A stretch of DNA of 64,000 bases from Alkalihalobacillus sp. TS-13 (GCF_019720915.1 NZ_JAHKSI010000001.1:2976001-3040000); one strand, 5' to 3'. Numbered from the stretch's first letter, positions 51,686 through 61,251 are shown. The notes: generated from the sequence alone by a model not told the origin. Numbers and translations: made by a program.

Positions 51686-52024
51686 TCTTTTGTTTTTTTA
51701 TAAGTAGTTAGAGACTTAAAATTGGACCTCTCCCCTCTGAAATTAAGCATATAAAAGGTTATAGATAAAGTTATACTAACCGGAGCAACTTGTGTTTTAA
51801 CCTTACTAAGATCTTTCCTGAAGAACTACTTTGTAGAGACAGGAATATTTTCGAAAAATTGTTTGAAAAAAATGAATTGTTTAAATATAATTAAGGGTAA
51901 ATATCCTAAATGAACCCGAATTTAAGGTGAAAGGGCTGTTTTCTTATTTCTATTAACAACTAATTGGAGAAGGAAGAGGTGTGTTCATTTATTTATTAAC
52001 AATCATTTTAAAGGGGTGTAGTGT
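51686..52024. other. Leader/promoter region of the nhaC-argH unit
   Basis: About 340 AT-rich bases with no gene. It must carry the promoter of the transporter gene; no single promoter stands out by eye. No riboswitch-like structure was recognised. Confidence 0.4.
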
Positions 52025-53560
52025 ATGGACCATATGGGGGTACTGTCTTTAATTCCTCCTATCATAGCGATTGTAATGGCTTTGTCTACAAGAAATGTCA
52101 TTATTTCATTATTCCTAGGGTTGTTTTCAGGAATTCTGATACTGTCACATTTTAATCCATTAAACTCGGTTAAAACGGTGATTGGCGATTATTTCTTTTT
52201 GCAAATTACAGACAGCTATAACGCTGGAATCTTAGTACTGTTAGTTTTTATCGGTGGGTTTGTTGCACTTTTAGAAAAATCAGGAGGCGCGGCTGCTTTT
52301 GCTTCTAAGATTGCAGACGTGATAAAGAATCGAGTTCAGACTCAGCTTGCCGCATGGTTAGGTGGGATTGCGATTTTTTTCTCTGAGCTAGGAACACCGT
52401 TAATCATCGGGCCTGTTTTTGAACCGATTTTTGATAAAGCTAAGGTTTCAAGAGAGAAATTGGCTTGGATTATTGATTCAACGGCTTCGCCTGTCTCAGT
52501 GATGATTCCTTTTATTGGTTGGGGTGTGTATATCATAGGACTCATCAATACAGAATACGAACGTTTAAATATCACAGAATCAGGCTGGGATACCTTTATA
52601 CAATCTATTCCTTATTATATTTATCCTATTTTAGCCGTTCTCATTGTTCCTTTAATCGTCATCACGAAGCTGGATTTTGGACCAATGGCTAAAGCAGAAA
52701 GGCGTGTTTTGGAAACAGGACAACTATTTTGGCCAGAATCGAAACCAATGCGTAAACCAGAAGTGTTCATGGAAATCAAGGAAAACAGCAGTAAACCGAT
52801 TCTCGTTTGGTTTCCGATTCTCGTTTTATTAGTCACTATTGTCGGTTTGTTAATTCCACTTGGATTTCCATTTAAAAAAATTGATGGAAATGAATTTAGA
52901 ATTGCCTTAACGACGGCATATTTATTTGCAGCGCTATCCCTTATTGTATTAATGACGCTATACAAAGTGAAAAAATTAGCTGAGTCCTTTGACATTTATT
53001 TTTCCGGTATGAAAAGAATGATGGATATTCTTATTATATTGGTACTTGCCTGGTCACTCGGTACAGTTCTTGACAAGATGGGAACAGCTAAATATATTGT
53101 TCAATTAATAGATGGAAATATCCCTCTGTTCCTGGTACCAGCCATAATATTTGTCGTCGGTGCTTGTATGTCCTTTGCAAATGGAACCTCATGGGGAACC
53201 TTTGCCATTATGCTTCCTTTAGCGATTCCGTTAGCTTTCCACCTTGATGTATCGATGTACGCATGTATAGGGGCTGTCATCTCAGGTGGAATATTTGGAG
53301 ATCATTGTTCACCAATCTCAGATACAACAATCTTATCCTCAACCGGTGCAGGAACGGACTTTAAAGATCATAATAAAACCCAGGTTCCTATTGCCTTGTT
53401 TAATGCGGCCATATCGGTTATTGCCCTTGTGGTTGGGGGATTAGTTGGCTTCGAAACGACCATTTATATAGCAGTGACCTTAATGGTGGTCGGTGTGATT
53501 TTTCTTACTAAGTTCTACAATCGAAGAACACCATCGTCTCATGAAAATTATTTGGCATAA
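52025..53560 (+). CDS. NhaC-family (Na+/H+ antiporter superfamily) transporter
   Basis: 511-residue membrane protein with about 12-13 hydrophobic segments and a duplicated-fold look. Signatures are FFSELGTPLIIGPVFEPIFDK in the first half and FANGTSWGTFAIMLPLAIPL plus GGIFGDHCSPISDTTILSS in the second. The start is ATG 52025 behind AAAGGGG. It is 32 bases upstream of the ArgH-family lyase, hence one operon. In that setting it more likely imports the lyase substrate or exports a product than serves pH control, but that is inference. Confidence 0.88.
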   Translation: MDHMGVLSLIPPIIAIVMALSTRNVIISLFLGLFSGILILSHFNPLNSVKTVIGDYFFLQITDSYNAGILVLLVFIGGFVALLEKSGGAAAFASKIADVIKNRVQTQLAAWLGGIAIFFSELGTPLIIGPVFEPIFDKAKVSREKLAWIIDSTASPVSVMIPFIGWGVYIIGLINTEYERLNITESGWDTFIQSIPYYIYPILAVLIVPLIVITKLDFGPMAKAERRVLETGQLFWPESKPMRKPEVFMEIKENSSKPILVWFPILVLLVTIVGLLIPLGFPFKKIDGNEFRIALTTAYLFAALSLIVLMTLYKVKKLAESFDIYFSGMKRMMDILIILVLAWSLGTVLDKMGTAKYIVQLIDGNIPLFLVPAIIFVVGACMSFANGTSWGTFAIMLPLAIPLAFHLDVSMYACIGAVISGGIFGDHCSPISDTTILSSTGAGTDFKDHNKTQVPIALFNAAISVIALVVGGLVGFETTIYIAVTLMVVGVIFLTKFYNRRTPSSHENYLA

Positions 53561-53592
53561 AAGATATTTGTTACTAGAGGAGGAGGTTACTT

Positions 53593-54912
53593 GTGAAGCT
53601 TTGGGGCGGGCGTTTCCGAAATGATGAAAATAAATTAATGGAAAGCTTTAATAGCTCACTTGCTATTGATAAAAGACTAGTCTGTGAAGATATTGCCGGC
53701 AGTCTGTCGCATGTAAAAATGCTTGTCGAGAGCAAAATTGTGACGGGCGAAGAAGGAAAGAAAATGATCGAAGGATTAAACTCAATTTTAGCCGATATTG
53801 AAAATAATAACCTGCTCATTGATGGAGAATATGAAGATATTCATAGTTTTGTAGAGGTGAATTTGATTAAGCGAATTGGTGAAACAGGTAAGAAGCTTCA
53901 CACTGCAAGAAGCAGAAATGATCAAGTTGCAGTCGACATGCGCTTATATGCGAAAAAGAAATCGTCTGAAGTAATGGAAGCCATTGAATTACTTCAAAAC
54001 CGTTTAAAAAAGAAAGCAAATGAAAATCCGGTGATCATGCCGGGGTACACCCATTTACAAAGAGCTCAGGTCGTCACGTTTAAACATCACCTGTTGGCCT
54101 ATTATCAAATGATGGATCGAGATAAAAGGCGAATTCAGAATGCTATGTCGATCATGGATGAAAGTCCACTTGGGTGTGGAGCTTTAGCTGGTACGACCCA
54201 TTATATTAATCGAGAGATTACCGCCAAAGCATTAGGTTTTAAGAAGCCTGTCGATAATTTCTTAGATGGGGTCAGCGATCGCGATTATTTGTTGGAATTA
54301 ATGTCGTGCTTCTCCATCGTCATGATGCACCTCAGCAGGCTAAGTGAAGAGCTCATCCTATGGAGCAGTCAAGAGTTTCAATTTGTGGAAATCGATGACG
54401 CTTTTTCCACTGGAAGTAGTATTATGCCACAAAAGAGAAATCCTGATTCCGCAGAATTAATCAGAGGAAAAACCGGCCGGGTATATGGTTCATTACTTGC
54501 TTTATTAACAACCATGAAAGGATTACCTTTAGCTTATAATAAAGATATGCAGGAAGACAAAGAACCGTTTTTTGATTCACTAGATACCACACTGTCTTGC
54601 CTAGAGATCATGTCCGAAATCATTGCCACCTTGAAGGTGAACAAAAAAAACATGGAAAACGCAGTGAAAACCGGGTTCCTTAATGCCACAGACTTAGCCG
54701 ATTATCTTGTGAAAAAAGGAGTCCCTTTCCGAGAGGCACATGGGGTAGTAGGCTCCATCGTTATTTACTGCGAGAACTATGAAAAGGGCATCGAAGATTT
54801 AACATTAGAAGAATTAAAATCTCTCTGTACAGTTATTGATGAAGATATTTATGAGTATATCAATTATCAAAAAAGCCTGAATAGGGGTATAAAAAGCAAG
54901 TTAGTAGAATAG
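53593..54912 (+). CDS. argH: Argininosuccinate lyase-family enzyme, stand-alone
   Basis: 439-residue fumarase/aspartase-superfamily lyase. Motifs are KLWGGRFRND at the start, HTARSRNDQVAVDMRLY, PGYTHLQRAQ with the catalytic His, and the loop GSSIMPQKRNPDSAELIRGK with the catalytic Ser. The start is GTG 53593 behind AGGAGG. It is about 20 residues shorter than typical ArgH. There is no argG next to it; instead a transporter and regulator precede it. This points to catabolism of argininosuccinate or another N-(1,2-dicarboxyethyl) amino compound, as in EDDS lyases. A biosynthetic role cannot be excluded. Confidence 0.85.
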   Translation: MKLWGGRFRNDENKLMESFNSSLAIDKRLVCEDIAGSLSHVKMLVESKIVTGEEGKKMIEGLNSILADIENNNLLIDGEYEDIHSFVEVNLIKRIGETGKKLHTARSRNDQVAVDMRLYAKKKSSEVMEAIELLQNRLKKKANENPVIMPGYTHLQRAQVVTFKHHLLAYYQMMDRDKRRIQNAMSIMDESPLGCGALAGTTHYINREITAKALGFKKPVDNFLDGVSDRDYLLELMSCFSIVMMHLSRLSEELILWSSQEFQFVEIDDAFSTGSSIMPQKRNPDSAELIRGKTGRVYGSLLALLTTMKGLPLAYNKDMQEDKEPFFDSLDTTLSCLEIMSEIIATLKVNKKNMENAVKTGFLNATDLADYLVKKGVPFREAHGVVGSIVIYCENYEKGIEDLTLEELKSLCTVIDEDIYEYINYQKSLNRGIKSKLVE

Positions 54913-54922
54913 ATTTATATTC

Positions 54923-54955
54923 AAAGACCCATCGACTCGTATTTGATGGGTCTTT
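54923..54955. terminator. Terminator of the nhaC-argH unit
   Basis: Stem AAAGACCCATC with GATGGGTCTTT and an 11-base loop, followed by TCTTG; 11 bases after the stop codon. Confidence 0.85.
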
Positions 54956-55064
54956 TCTTGTATTTTGTGAGGAAAGAACTAAGCACTAATGAAGGCAGAA
55001 GCAACGGATGAAGGTTATTTAGAGGCATCCTGCATGAAAGAATTTCTATTAAAAGGTGATAACC

Positions 55065-55622
55065 ATGAAAACCGTAAAGGTACCTGCATTTTTACATGAA
55101 TTATTTGGACAGAGAATATCTTTATTGGAGCTGTGGTTAACGGTTTTATTTTGTACAGGGATGACACTATCAATTTTGATATTGACTTACGGTGAGTGGC
55201 AGCATCTTTCATTTTGGCAAGTTATCATATTTACCATTTTGATAGTTGATATTACAGGTGGTGTCGTTGCAAACCTTTCCTTTTCGACCAATTCATACTA
55301 TAAAATGAACTCCAATAGACGATGGATTTTTATTTTAATTCATGTCCAGCCCATTATAATTGCCTGGTTACTTGGAGGTTACTACATGGTCAGTTTCACT
55401 GTGTGGGCATTTACGATTGGATCTGCTTTTACCGTAAATACTATGATCAATCATGATGGACAGCGTACAATTGCCATATTTTTATCGGTTTCGGGAGTGA
55501 GTATGCTACTCTTATTGTCCGAAGCAGTCCCCAAAGTTTTACTTGCTGTATTATCTTTATATATGTTTAAAGTGATTTACTGTTTTGCCGTTGATCATTA
55601 TGCTAAAAGCGAAAATAAGTGA
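55065..55622 (+). CDS. Hypothetical integral membrane protein
   Basis: 185 residues with about five to six hydrophobic segments: 21-40, 51-70, 84-105, 107-125, 135-150 and 150-170. Not assigned to a family. Conserved-looking charged spots include HELFGQRISLLELW near the N-terminus and MINHDGQRTIAI between helices. The start is ATG 55065 behind AAAAGGTGAT; the GTG nine bases earlier lies inside that site. A short hairpin with T run follows at about 55632-55652. Confidence 0.7.
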   Translation: MKTVKVPAFLHELFGQRISLLELWLTVLFCTGMTLSILILTYGEWQHLSFWQVIIFTILIVDITGGVVANLSFSTNSYYKMNSNRRWIFILIHVQPIIIAWLLGGYYMVSFTVWAFTIGSAFTVNTMINHDGQRTIAIFLSVSGVSMLLLLSEAVPKVLLAVLSLYMFKVIYCFAVDHYAKSENK

Positions 55623-56127
55623 TTGTATTCCGTCTTGGTTTAAGACTTTTTTCAAACTATTAATTCCTACAATTTTAGGGGTTGAGAGCTTTTTATCAAA
55701 TTTCCAAATCACTGATTACACATGAGGATCGACAAAGGGTTTACCTGGACCCCGCCACCCGAGCGAAAGTTCATTAACAATATCACTAATTTAAATAACT
55801 AATTGCAGACAAAATCCCGGGATTGGTTTTTCTTCTCCAGTAAGTTCGGTTATTTTATAGAAAATTTCACGTTTGATTTCATCATTTTCTAAGATTACTG
55901 GAGTTATCAAATGTTTTTGTGTAAGTTGGTAAGTTATCATGATTGCCATCTACATCAAACTCTTTACCCGAAATTCTTTGTGATTTTCTCAGTGTAAGTA
56001 TTTTTAATTTACTTAAATAAGTACTCAAGAACAAAAGAAGTCTATTTACGACAAATTAACCCGGTATATAAAAGGATCATCTTGTGACAAACTAATAGTA
56101 AGACTTTTTAAACGGGGTGGAGTTTCG
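55623..56127. other. Intergenic region with possible gene debris
   Basis: About 500 bases. It begins with a small terminator (GTCTT-AAGAC plus six T, 55632-55652). At about 55815-55990 the minus strand has short broken readings such as ITPVILENDEIKREIFYKIT that look like decayed coding sequence of unknown origin. No intact gene is seen. Confidence 0.4.
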
Positions 56128-56415
56128 ATGAAAACTATTTTTTCTCTTAAAGTATCTTCCCATCGTTTTGGTTTATCAAGTTTAATAGAACTTTACAAGT
56201 TCTGCCAAAGTTGTTCCAGTAGCATCTATATTTATGTGAAAGATAAAAGTTGCAAGGTCGAACATTTGCCAAGCCTAGTTTCGTTTATGATAAGTCTTGA
56301 ATATCGGGATCTTATGATTGTTGTTGAAGGAGAAAATTCGCTGGAAGATAGAGAGCTTCTTGAAGAGTTAATAAAAAAATCGAATGATCCTATTAAAGCT
56401 AGAACTTTACAGTGA
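56128..56415 (+). CDS. HPr-like domain protein lacking the phospho-histidine motif
   Basis: 95 residues that align by pattern with HPr/Crh: a strand (IFSLKVSS), then helix RFGLSSLIELYKFCQS where HPr has GIHARPA and helix 1, strands SSIYIYVKDKSCKVE, helix HLPSLVSFMISL (the Ser46 region, Ser retained), strand RDLMIVVEGEN and final helix LEDRELLEELIKKS. The His15-Ala-Arg-Pro motif is replaced by RFGLSSL, so it cannot act as a PTS phosphocarrier. If the Ser is functional it might resemble Crh. The start is ATG 56128 behind GGGGTGGAG. The assignment is by eye and tentative. Confidence 0.5.
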   Translation: MKTIFSLKVSSHRFGLSSLIELYKFCQSCSSSIYIYVKDKSCKVEHLPSLVSFMISLEYRDLMIVVEGENSLEDRELLEELIKKSNDPIKARTLQ

Positions 56416-56942
56416 GCGGGTTAAATTCAAAAGTTAAATAAATAAACCTACAAAACCAGGAATAAATGTACACCTACCATTCTTTTTACCTAAAAAATCA
56501 GTACTTTCTGATCCCAATCTTTTTTGATTTTTACAAATAAACCATACATTGGCTATTATGACCTGTGATTGTTTTATGTGTAAACAAAAAATACCAGAAA
56601 GGGAATTAATCCAATTGTTTATCAGTTTGGAATTTTCACTTAGTGTTCATTTAGTATTTAAGCTAATCTAAATGTTCCAATACTTCCTAGTAGTGCCTGA
56701 ACAGAACAGCCTGTTCCAGGAAAAGAAGGAACAACCCATGAGAATACTCTTTTCTCCATGGGTTGTTCTCCATTAAAAGGCTTTTGGGTCGGCCCTATCT
56801 CTTCCCTCAATTCACGATTGGTCCACCGAAAAGACCATAATTCTTTTTTGACTGTTTTATGAAGTAAAGAGCTTTTCAATATGTGAGGTGTTTTCAAAGC
56901 GTTGCATAATAATTTTCTACTCTAGTCAAATTTTCATTTATA
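56416..56942. other. Intergenic region with hairpin repeat
   Basis: About 530 bases. It contains a palindromic element at about 56697-56768 (see the repeat entry). An apparent 79-codon minus-strand frame at 56658-56897 runs straight through that hairpin and is judged an artefact of the repeat. Nothing else is recognised. Confidence 0.45.
56729..56768. repeat. Palindromic intergenic element
   Basis: Arms GAACAACCCATG and CATGGGTTGTTC with a 16-base loop, next to a smaller near-palindrome CTGAACAG-CTGTTCCAG at about 56697-56719. It has the look of a dispersed repeat unit. It could also stop minus-strand transcription from the operon to its right. Confidence 0.5.
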
Positions 56943-57119
56943 CTATTTATTACCACTCATCCAATCAGCCGCTTTCCCTGCGAACAAGAGTAAGATTATT
57001 CCCAGTACAATTCCATAGATTGGCGCATATTTGTATATACTTCTTAACCCCACTCCCGCAGAGATGAAAAATAAACTCAAAATAACTAATAGTGTAGGAA
57101 CTATTATAGGAAGTCGCAT
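56943..57119 (-). CDS. Small two-helix membrane protein
   Basis: 58 residues, not recognised: MRLPIIVPTLLVILSLFFIS gives one membrane segment and PIYGIVLGIILLLFAGKAAD a second. The start is ATG 57119, eight bases after AGAGGAG; longer frames begin without a binding site. It lies 114 bases behind the AEC transporter on the same strand and may be the last gene of that operon, possibly an accessory transport subunit. Confidence 0.55.
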   Translation of the reverse strand: MRLPIIVPTLLVILSLFFISAGVGLRSIYKYAPIYGIVLGIILLLFAGKAADWMSGNK

Positions 57120-57233
57120 CAACATATCTCCTCTGCAAGGTTTAATTTTTTTCTGTTGAAACATAACAAGGTCAGTAATCAACTACTATTTTCCATAAAA
57201 TTGCCATTGTTCTATTGAATGTTAGTGATTCGT

Positions 57234-58136
57234 TTACATTGTCAATTGGATAACAAGTGGTATTGTAATCAGACTTACGACTGTTGTTACTAATGTTGCG
57301 GTTGAAACATTTTGCGGTTCAGTCTGAAACTGGATTGCAATCATGGTCGTATTTGCTGCAGTAGGTGTAGCAGCCATAATGATCATGATTTGCTTAGTCA
57401 TCTCATCCAGAGGCATCTGCCACACGAACAGTGCTGCAATAATAGGCGCACCAATAAGTTTTAAAGTTAATGCCGTAGAAAGTTTTTTCCAATCCACTTC
57501 TTTGACTCTTATATTCGCAAGCTGCATGCCTAGCGTAATCATGATGACAGGAATAGCTGCATCAGCGATAAAATCGACGCCCTCCATTATACCTTTATCC
57601 AGTGGGATACGAAGATATTGGAAAGCAAGACCGATCATAGCTCCATAGACCATCGGCATTCTTTTTATAGATTTGAGAGCCGCTGATACGCCGCCGCCCT
57701 CTGGACTCCCTTTTGCGGCATAATAGACTCCGAGCGTACTCATCAATAATTGTTGGATTACCATTAAAATGATAGCTGTTTCCATTCCTGCTGCCCCAAA
57801 CAAAAAGAAAATGAGGGGAGTACCATAATTCCCGTTATTCATGAATGCTGAAGCTAAAATCAAACCACTACGTTCCGGTTCACTATATCCATATACTTTT
57901 GATAGAACACTTACCATTACAATGATAACTGTGCACAATCCAATCATATAGAGTGCTAAATATCCATAAGAAGTATTTATAGGCTGCTCATAAAAAGTGC
58001 GGAAAACCAGAAAAGGAACCATTACATAGATTGCAAGTTTAGATAGGATATTTGTATCCAGTTTCAATAATCGCTGTGCAAAATACCCTACCCCAAACAC
58101 GAAAAATATAGGCAGCATAATACTTATTATGGACAT
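57234..58136 (-). CDS. AEC-family transporter, probable organic acid/sulfonate exporter
   Basis: 300-residue auxin-efflux-carrier-family permease with ten hydrophobic segments. Features are FGVGYFAQRLLKLD near the start, LASAFMNNGNYGTPLIFFLFG (the conserved NNGN region), and the C-terminal MIIMAATPTAANTTMIAIQF. The start is ATG 58136 behind AAGGAGAA. AEC proteins export or exchange carboxylates and similar anions. At the end of a probable sulfoglycolytic operon it could export sulfolactate, which is inference from position. Confidence 0.85.
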   Translation of the reverse strand: MSIISIMLPIFFVFGVGYFAQRLLKLDTNILSKLAIYVMVPFLVFRTFYEQPINTSYGYLALYMIGLCTVIIVMVSVLSKVYGYSEPERSGLILASAFMNNGNYGTPLIFFLFGAAGMETAIILMVIQQLLMSTLGVYYAAKGSPEGGGVSAALKSIKRMPMVYGAMIGLAFQYLRIPLDKGIMEGVDFIADAAIPVIMITLGMQLANIRVKEVDWKKLSTALTLKLIGAPIIAALFVWQMPLDEMTKQIMIIMAATPTAANTTMIAIQFQTEPQNVSTATLVTTVVSLITIPLVIQLTM

Positions 58137-58159
58137 GGTTCATTCTCCTTATCACAACG

Positions 58160-59593
58160 CTATAAATTAAAGACCACAATCCGTTCCTCTGTCATTTCTT
58201 CGATGGCATATTTCGGCCCCTCTTTTCCACTTCCGCTTTTCTTAACGCCACCATATGGCATATGATCCACACGATAACCGGAAGTATCATTGATGATAAG
58301 GCCACCCACCTCTATCTGATTTGCCGCTTTCATCGCGAATGCAAGGTCATTCGTAAACAATCCGGCTTGGAGGCCATATTCTGAATCATTGACCCGAGCA
58401 ATCACATCATCTACATCATTATAAGTCGAAACGGCTACGACCGGTCCAAATACTTCTTCTCTACACACCTTCATATCATCGTTCACATTTGAAAGAATAG
58501 TAGGTTCATAAGATACACCATTTCGTTTTCCACCTGTTTCAACATTTGCCCCTTCTTTAATAGCTTCGTTGACCCAATTTTCTACTCTCACAGCCTCTTT
58601 TTCAGCAATCATCGGACCAATATTCGTAGCTTCATTTTTTGGGTCCCCTACTACAAATGAATTTGTTACGTCTTTCATTTTGTTCAGGAAGGATTGATAA
58701 ATTTCTTCATGAACGTATACTCGCTGAACAGAAATACATACCTGTCCCGCATTGTTGAAACTTTTCTGAGCAACCAGAGTAGCAGATTGTTCAATATCAG
58801 CATCCTTATGGACGATGGTCGCCGAGTTATTTCCTAATTCTAAGGATACCTTCCGTAGTCCCGCTTTTTCTTTAATCAGTCGACCAATTTTCGGGCTTCC
58901 TGTAAACGTAAACATATCAACGTCATCATTCCCAAGAAGCCAGTTTCCGATCTTCGGACCTGCTCCTGTCACAACATTCAATCGGCCGACAGGTAAGCCT
59001 GCTTTTTCGAATATTTCGGATAACACAATCGCAGACACAGGGGTAACTTCAGCTGGTTTTAATACAACACTGTTCCCCGCAGCTAACGCAGGGCCAACCT
59101 TATGGCAAACTAGATTCAATGGGACGTTGAAAGGGGTGATCGCTGCCACTACGCCAACCGGTACTCGTCTTGTAAAAGCTTGTCGATTTTCCGATCCAGG
59201 CGCGGATTCAACAGGAACACCCTCTCCATGGATCCGCTTTGCCTCTTCTGCTGAAATTTCTAATGTCAGGGCTGCACGTTCCACCTCGCCTCTTGACTCG
59301 GAAATCGGCTTTCCCACTTCTTCAGCAAGGATTGTTGCTAACTCCTCGAGACGTTCTCTTAGGCCTTCAGCTGCATTTTTTAATACGGCATATCGCTCAT
59401 ATGGATGAAAGGATTTCGTAATGGCTTGTTTTGCTGCTGTCACCGCATCCCGGACATCTTGCTCTTCTGCAACAGAAATTTTTGCAATTACTTGTTGTGT
59501 ATATTTGTTTAACACATCGGAAGTTGTTCGTTTCACGCGCCATTGCCCATCAATGAATAAACCCAGATTTTCAATTGAAACTGTTGTGGTCAT
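58160..59593 (-). CDS. Aldehyde dehydrogenase, probable sulfolactaldehyde dehydrogenase
   Basis: 477-residue NAD(P)-dependent aldehyde dehydrogenase. The catalytic Cys is in NNAGQVCISVQRV and the Glu in SLELGNNSATIV (the usual GG is GN here). FTGSPKIGRLIKEKAG is the cofactor-binding segment. It is near the lactaldehyde/succinate-semialdehyde dehydrogenase-like group. The start is ATG 59593 with GGGAGG ten bases upstream. It follows the aldolase gene by 22 bases. In a sulfoquinovose pathway it would oxidise 3-sulfolactaldehyde to sulfolactate; ordinary lactaldehyde is the main alternative. Confidence 0.85.
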   Translation of the reverse strand: MTTTVSIENLGLFIDGQWRVKRTTSDVLNKYTQQVIAKISVAEEQDVRDAVTAAKQAITKSFHPYERYAVLKNAAEGLRERLEELATILAEEVGKPISESRGEVERAALTLEISAEEAKRIHGEGVPVESAPGSENRQAFTRRVPVGVVAAITPFNVPLNLVCHKVGPALAAGNSVVLKPAEVTPVSAIVLSEIFEKAGLPVGRLNVVTGAGPKIGNWLLGNDDVDMFTFTGSPKIGRLIKEKAGLRKVSLELGNNSATIVHKDADIEQSATLVAQKSFNNAGQVCISVQRVYVHEEIYQSFLNKMKDVTNSFVVGDPKNEATNIGPMIAEKEAVRVENWVNEAIKEGANVETGGKRNGVSYEPTILSNVNDDMKVCREEVFGPVVAVSTYNDVDDVIARVNDSEYGLQAGLFTNDLAFAMKAANQIEVGGLIINDTSGYRVDHMPYGGVKKSGSGKEGPKYAIEEMTEERIVVFNL

Positions 59594-59615
59594 ACAAAAC
59601 ATACCTCCCTATAGA

Positions 59616-60506
59616 TTATAACGTCATTACCTTTTTGGCCGATAAAAGCACTTGCGCTTTTTCCTGGCTTCCGAACACTCGAATCTTTTCCTGAACCTTT
59701 TCTTTCATCCGTCGTTTCCCATTGCCTAACGAATTGGCGAGTACAAAGTCTTCCCTATTTTCATCGAAAATTTCCTGAATTCCTCTTGTAAATGCCTGTC
59801 GAAGTTCTGTATCCACATTAATTTTGGCAACACCGAAAGAGATTGCTTTTTTGACCTGATCATCCGGAACATCAGACCCTCCATGAAGGACGATAGGGCG
59901 TTCTACGGCTTCGGAAATTTTCTGAAGTCTCTCAAACCGCAGATTTGGTGTTTGCTTATAAATACCATGAGCAGTTCCAATCGAAACAGCCAGGTAATCA
60001 ACTCCTGTTGCTTCAACAAATGCGGCTGCTTCCTCTGTTGTTGTAATGAAAGCATCCTTTTCATCTACTGTTATATCGTCTTCAGTACCACCGATTTTTC
60101 CAATCTCCCCTTCACTTCCAATTCCAAGCGACCTTGCTATATCCACGACCTTTTTGGTTGTTGAAACATTCTGCTCAAATGAAAGTCCTGAACCATCGAA
60201 CATCACCGATTGAAACCCTAATTGAATCGCTTGCATCGTTTGTTGGAATTGACGGCTATGATCAAGGTGAATGGCAACAGGAATAGAGTAATCCTTTGCA
60301 AAGCTTTCGATCAGAACCATCATGGGCTCAAGACCGATATTTTGAATGACTTTTTGCCCCACCTGGATCATGATTGGTGATTGTTCTTCTTCAGCAGCTT
60401 CCAAAATCGCTTGGATGGTTTCGGCATTATGTGCACTGAACGCACCAACTCCATAACCGTTTTGAAGAGCATGCTCTAACATTTCCTTCCCATTAATAAA
60501 TGGCAT
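59616..60506 (-). CDS. Class II (zinc) ketose-bisphosphate-type aldolase
   Basis: 296-residue class II aldolase. Metal and phosphate site motifs are HLDHSRQ, SEGEIGKIGGTEDD, GTAHGIYK, and VLHGGSDVPDD, then KINVDTELR. The start is ATG 60506 (MPFINGKEM) behind AAAGGAGAA. It splits a ketose phosphate into dihydroxyacetone phosphate and an aldehyde. With the upstream kinase and isomerase the substrate may be 6-deoxy-6-sulfofructose 1-phosphate; fructose or tagatose bisphosphate are alternatives. Confidence 0.87.
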   Translation of the reverse strand: MPFINGKEMLEHALQNGYGVGAFSAHNAETIQAILEAAEEEQSPIMIQVGQKVIQNIGLEPMMVLIESFAKDYSIPVAIHLDHSRQFQQTMQAIQLGFQSVMFDGSGLSFEQNVSTTKKVVDIARSLGIGSEGEIGKIGGTEDDITVDEKDAFITTTEEAAAFVEATGVDYLAVSIGTAHGIYKQTPNLRFERLQKISEAVERPIVLHGGSDVPDDQVKKAISFGVAKINVDTELRQAFTRGIQEIFDENREDFVLANSLGNGKRRMKEKVQEKIRVFGSQEKAQVLLSAKKVMTL

Positions 60507-60519
60507 TTGTTTCTCCTTT

Positions 60520-61251
60520 CTACCTATCCAGTTCAATATTATAGTGATACTTGTCGCTTCGGTATTTGGTTTTTGTGTATTCAATGGGATGATCATTTAC
60601 ACCAAGACTTAACCGTGTCATTTCTAACAGAGCTTCACCTGGGCGGATCCCTAAAGAATCAGCTTCATTGATCGTTGCATTGATGGCTGTGATTTTTTCG
60701 TTCGCACTTTTTAAATAATAATTATATTGTTCGAGTACTTCATAATATCTCGCTTGGTTCAAATCACATTTGATTAAAATGTCGCCTATTTCCTTTGGCC
60801 AGCATGTACGCTCAAGTGCAATAGGAATCTCGTCAGCAAAACGTATCCGTTCAACTAAAAGAACTGGTTCGCCTTCTTTCACTTTAAGCATATCCATTTC
60901 ATGATAGAGATCTTCTTTAAATTCTGCTCTTAAAAGTTTCGAGTGTGGAATTTGGCCTCTTTCTACCACTTCCTCCGCAAACCCCCGAAGTCTACCCAAA
61001 TTTCCAACAAGACGTTGTGATTTGACAATGGTACCCCGCCCCTGCTTTTTTTCAAGTAAACCATTTTGTACGAGAATGGAAATAGCCTGCCTGATCGTTG
61101 TACGACTCACATCAAATTCTTTAATCAGTTCTTGTTCAGTGGGAATAAGGGTGTTTGGTTTCCATGCGCCATTTTGAATACGCTTGATCAGAACATCTTT
61201 AACTTGTAAATAGAGTGCTCCGCTGTTTGGGTTAAATTTGTTGGTCGACAT
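60520..61251 (-). CDS. GntR/HutC-family regulator with UTRA domain
   Basis: 243-residue regulator. The N-terminal winged helix reads LYLQVKDVLIKRIQNGAWKP and LIPTEQELIKEFDVSRTTIR, with KKQGRGTIV as the wing. The C-terminal UTRA ligand domain includes LLVERIRFADEIPIALERT and PIEYTKTKYRSDKYHYNIEL. The start is ATG 61251 behind AAAGGAGA, overlapping the kinase gene by 20 bases. Encoded inside the operon, it is a likely local repressor sensing a sugar phosphate intermediate. Confidence 0.92.
   Translation of the reverse strand: MSTNKFNPNSGALYLQVKDVLIKRIQNGAWKPNTLIPTEQELIKEFDVSRTTIRQAISILVQNGLLEKKQGRGTIVKSQRLVGNLGRLRGFAEEVVERGQIPHSKLLRAEFKEDLYHEMDMLKVKEGEPVLLVERIRFADEIPIALERTCWPKEIGDILIKCDLNQARYYEVLEQYNYYLKSANEKITAINATINEADSLGIRPGEALLEMTRLSLGVNDHPIEYTKTKYRSDKYHYNIELDR

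Noticed and set aside
53593-54912. Arginine biosynthesis operon around argH
   Set aside because: No argG or other arginine biosynthesis gene is near; neighbours are a carrier and a regulator.
56658-56897. 79-codon minus-strand frame through the palindromic element
   Set aside because: It spans a hairpin repeat, has no convincing ribosome binding site and shows no domain. Such frames are usual inside dispersed repeats.
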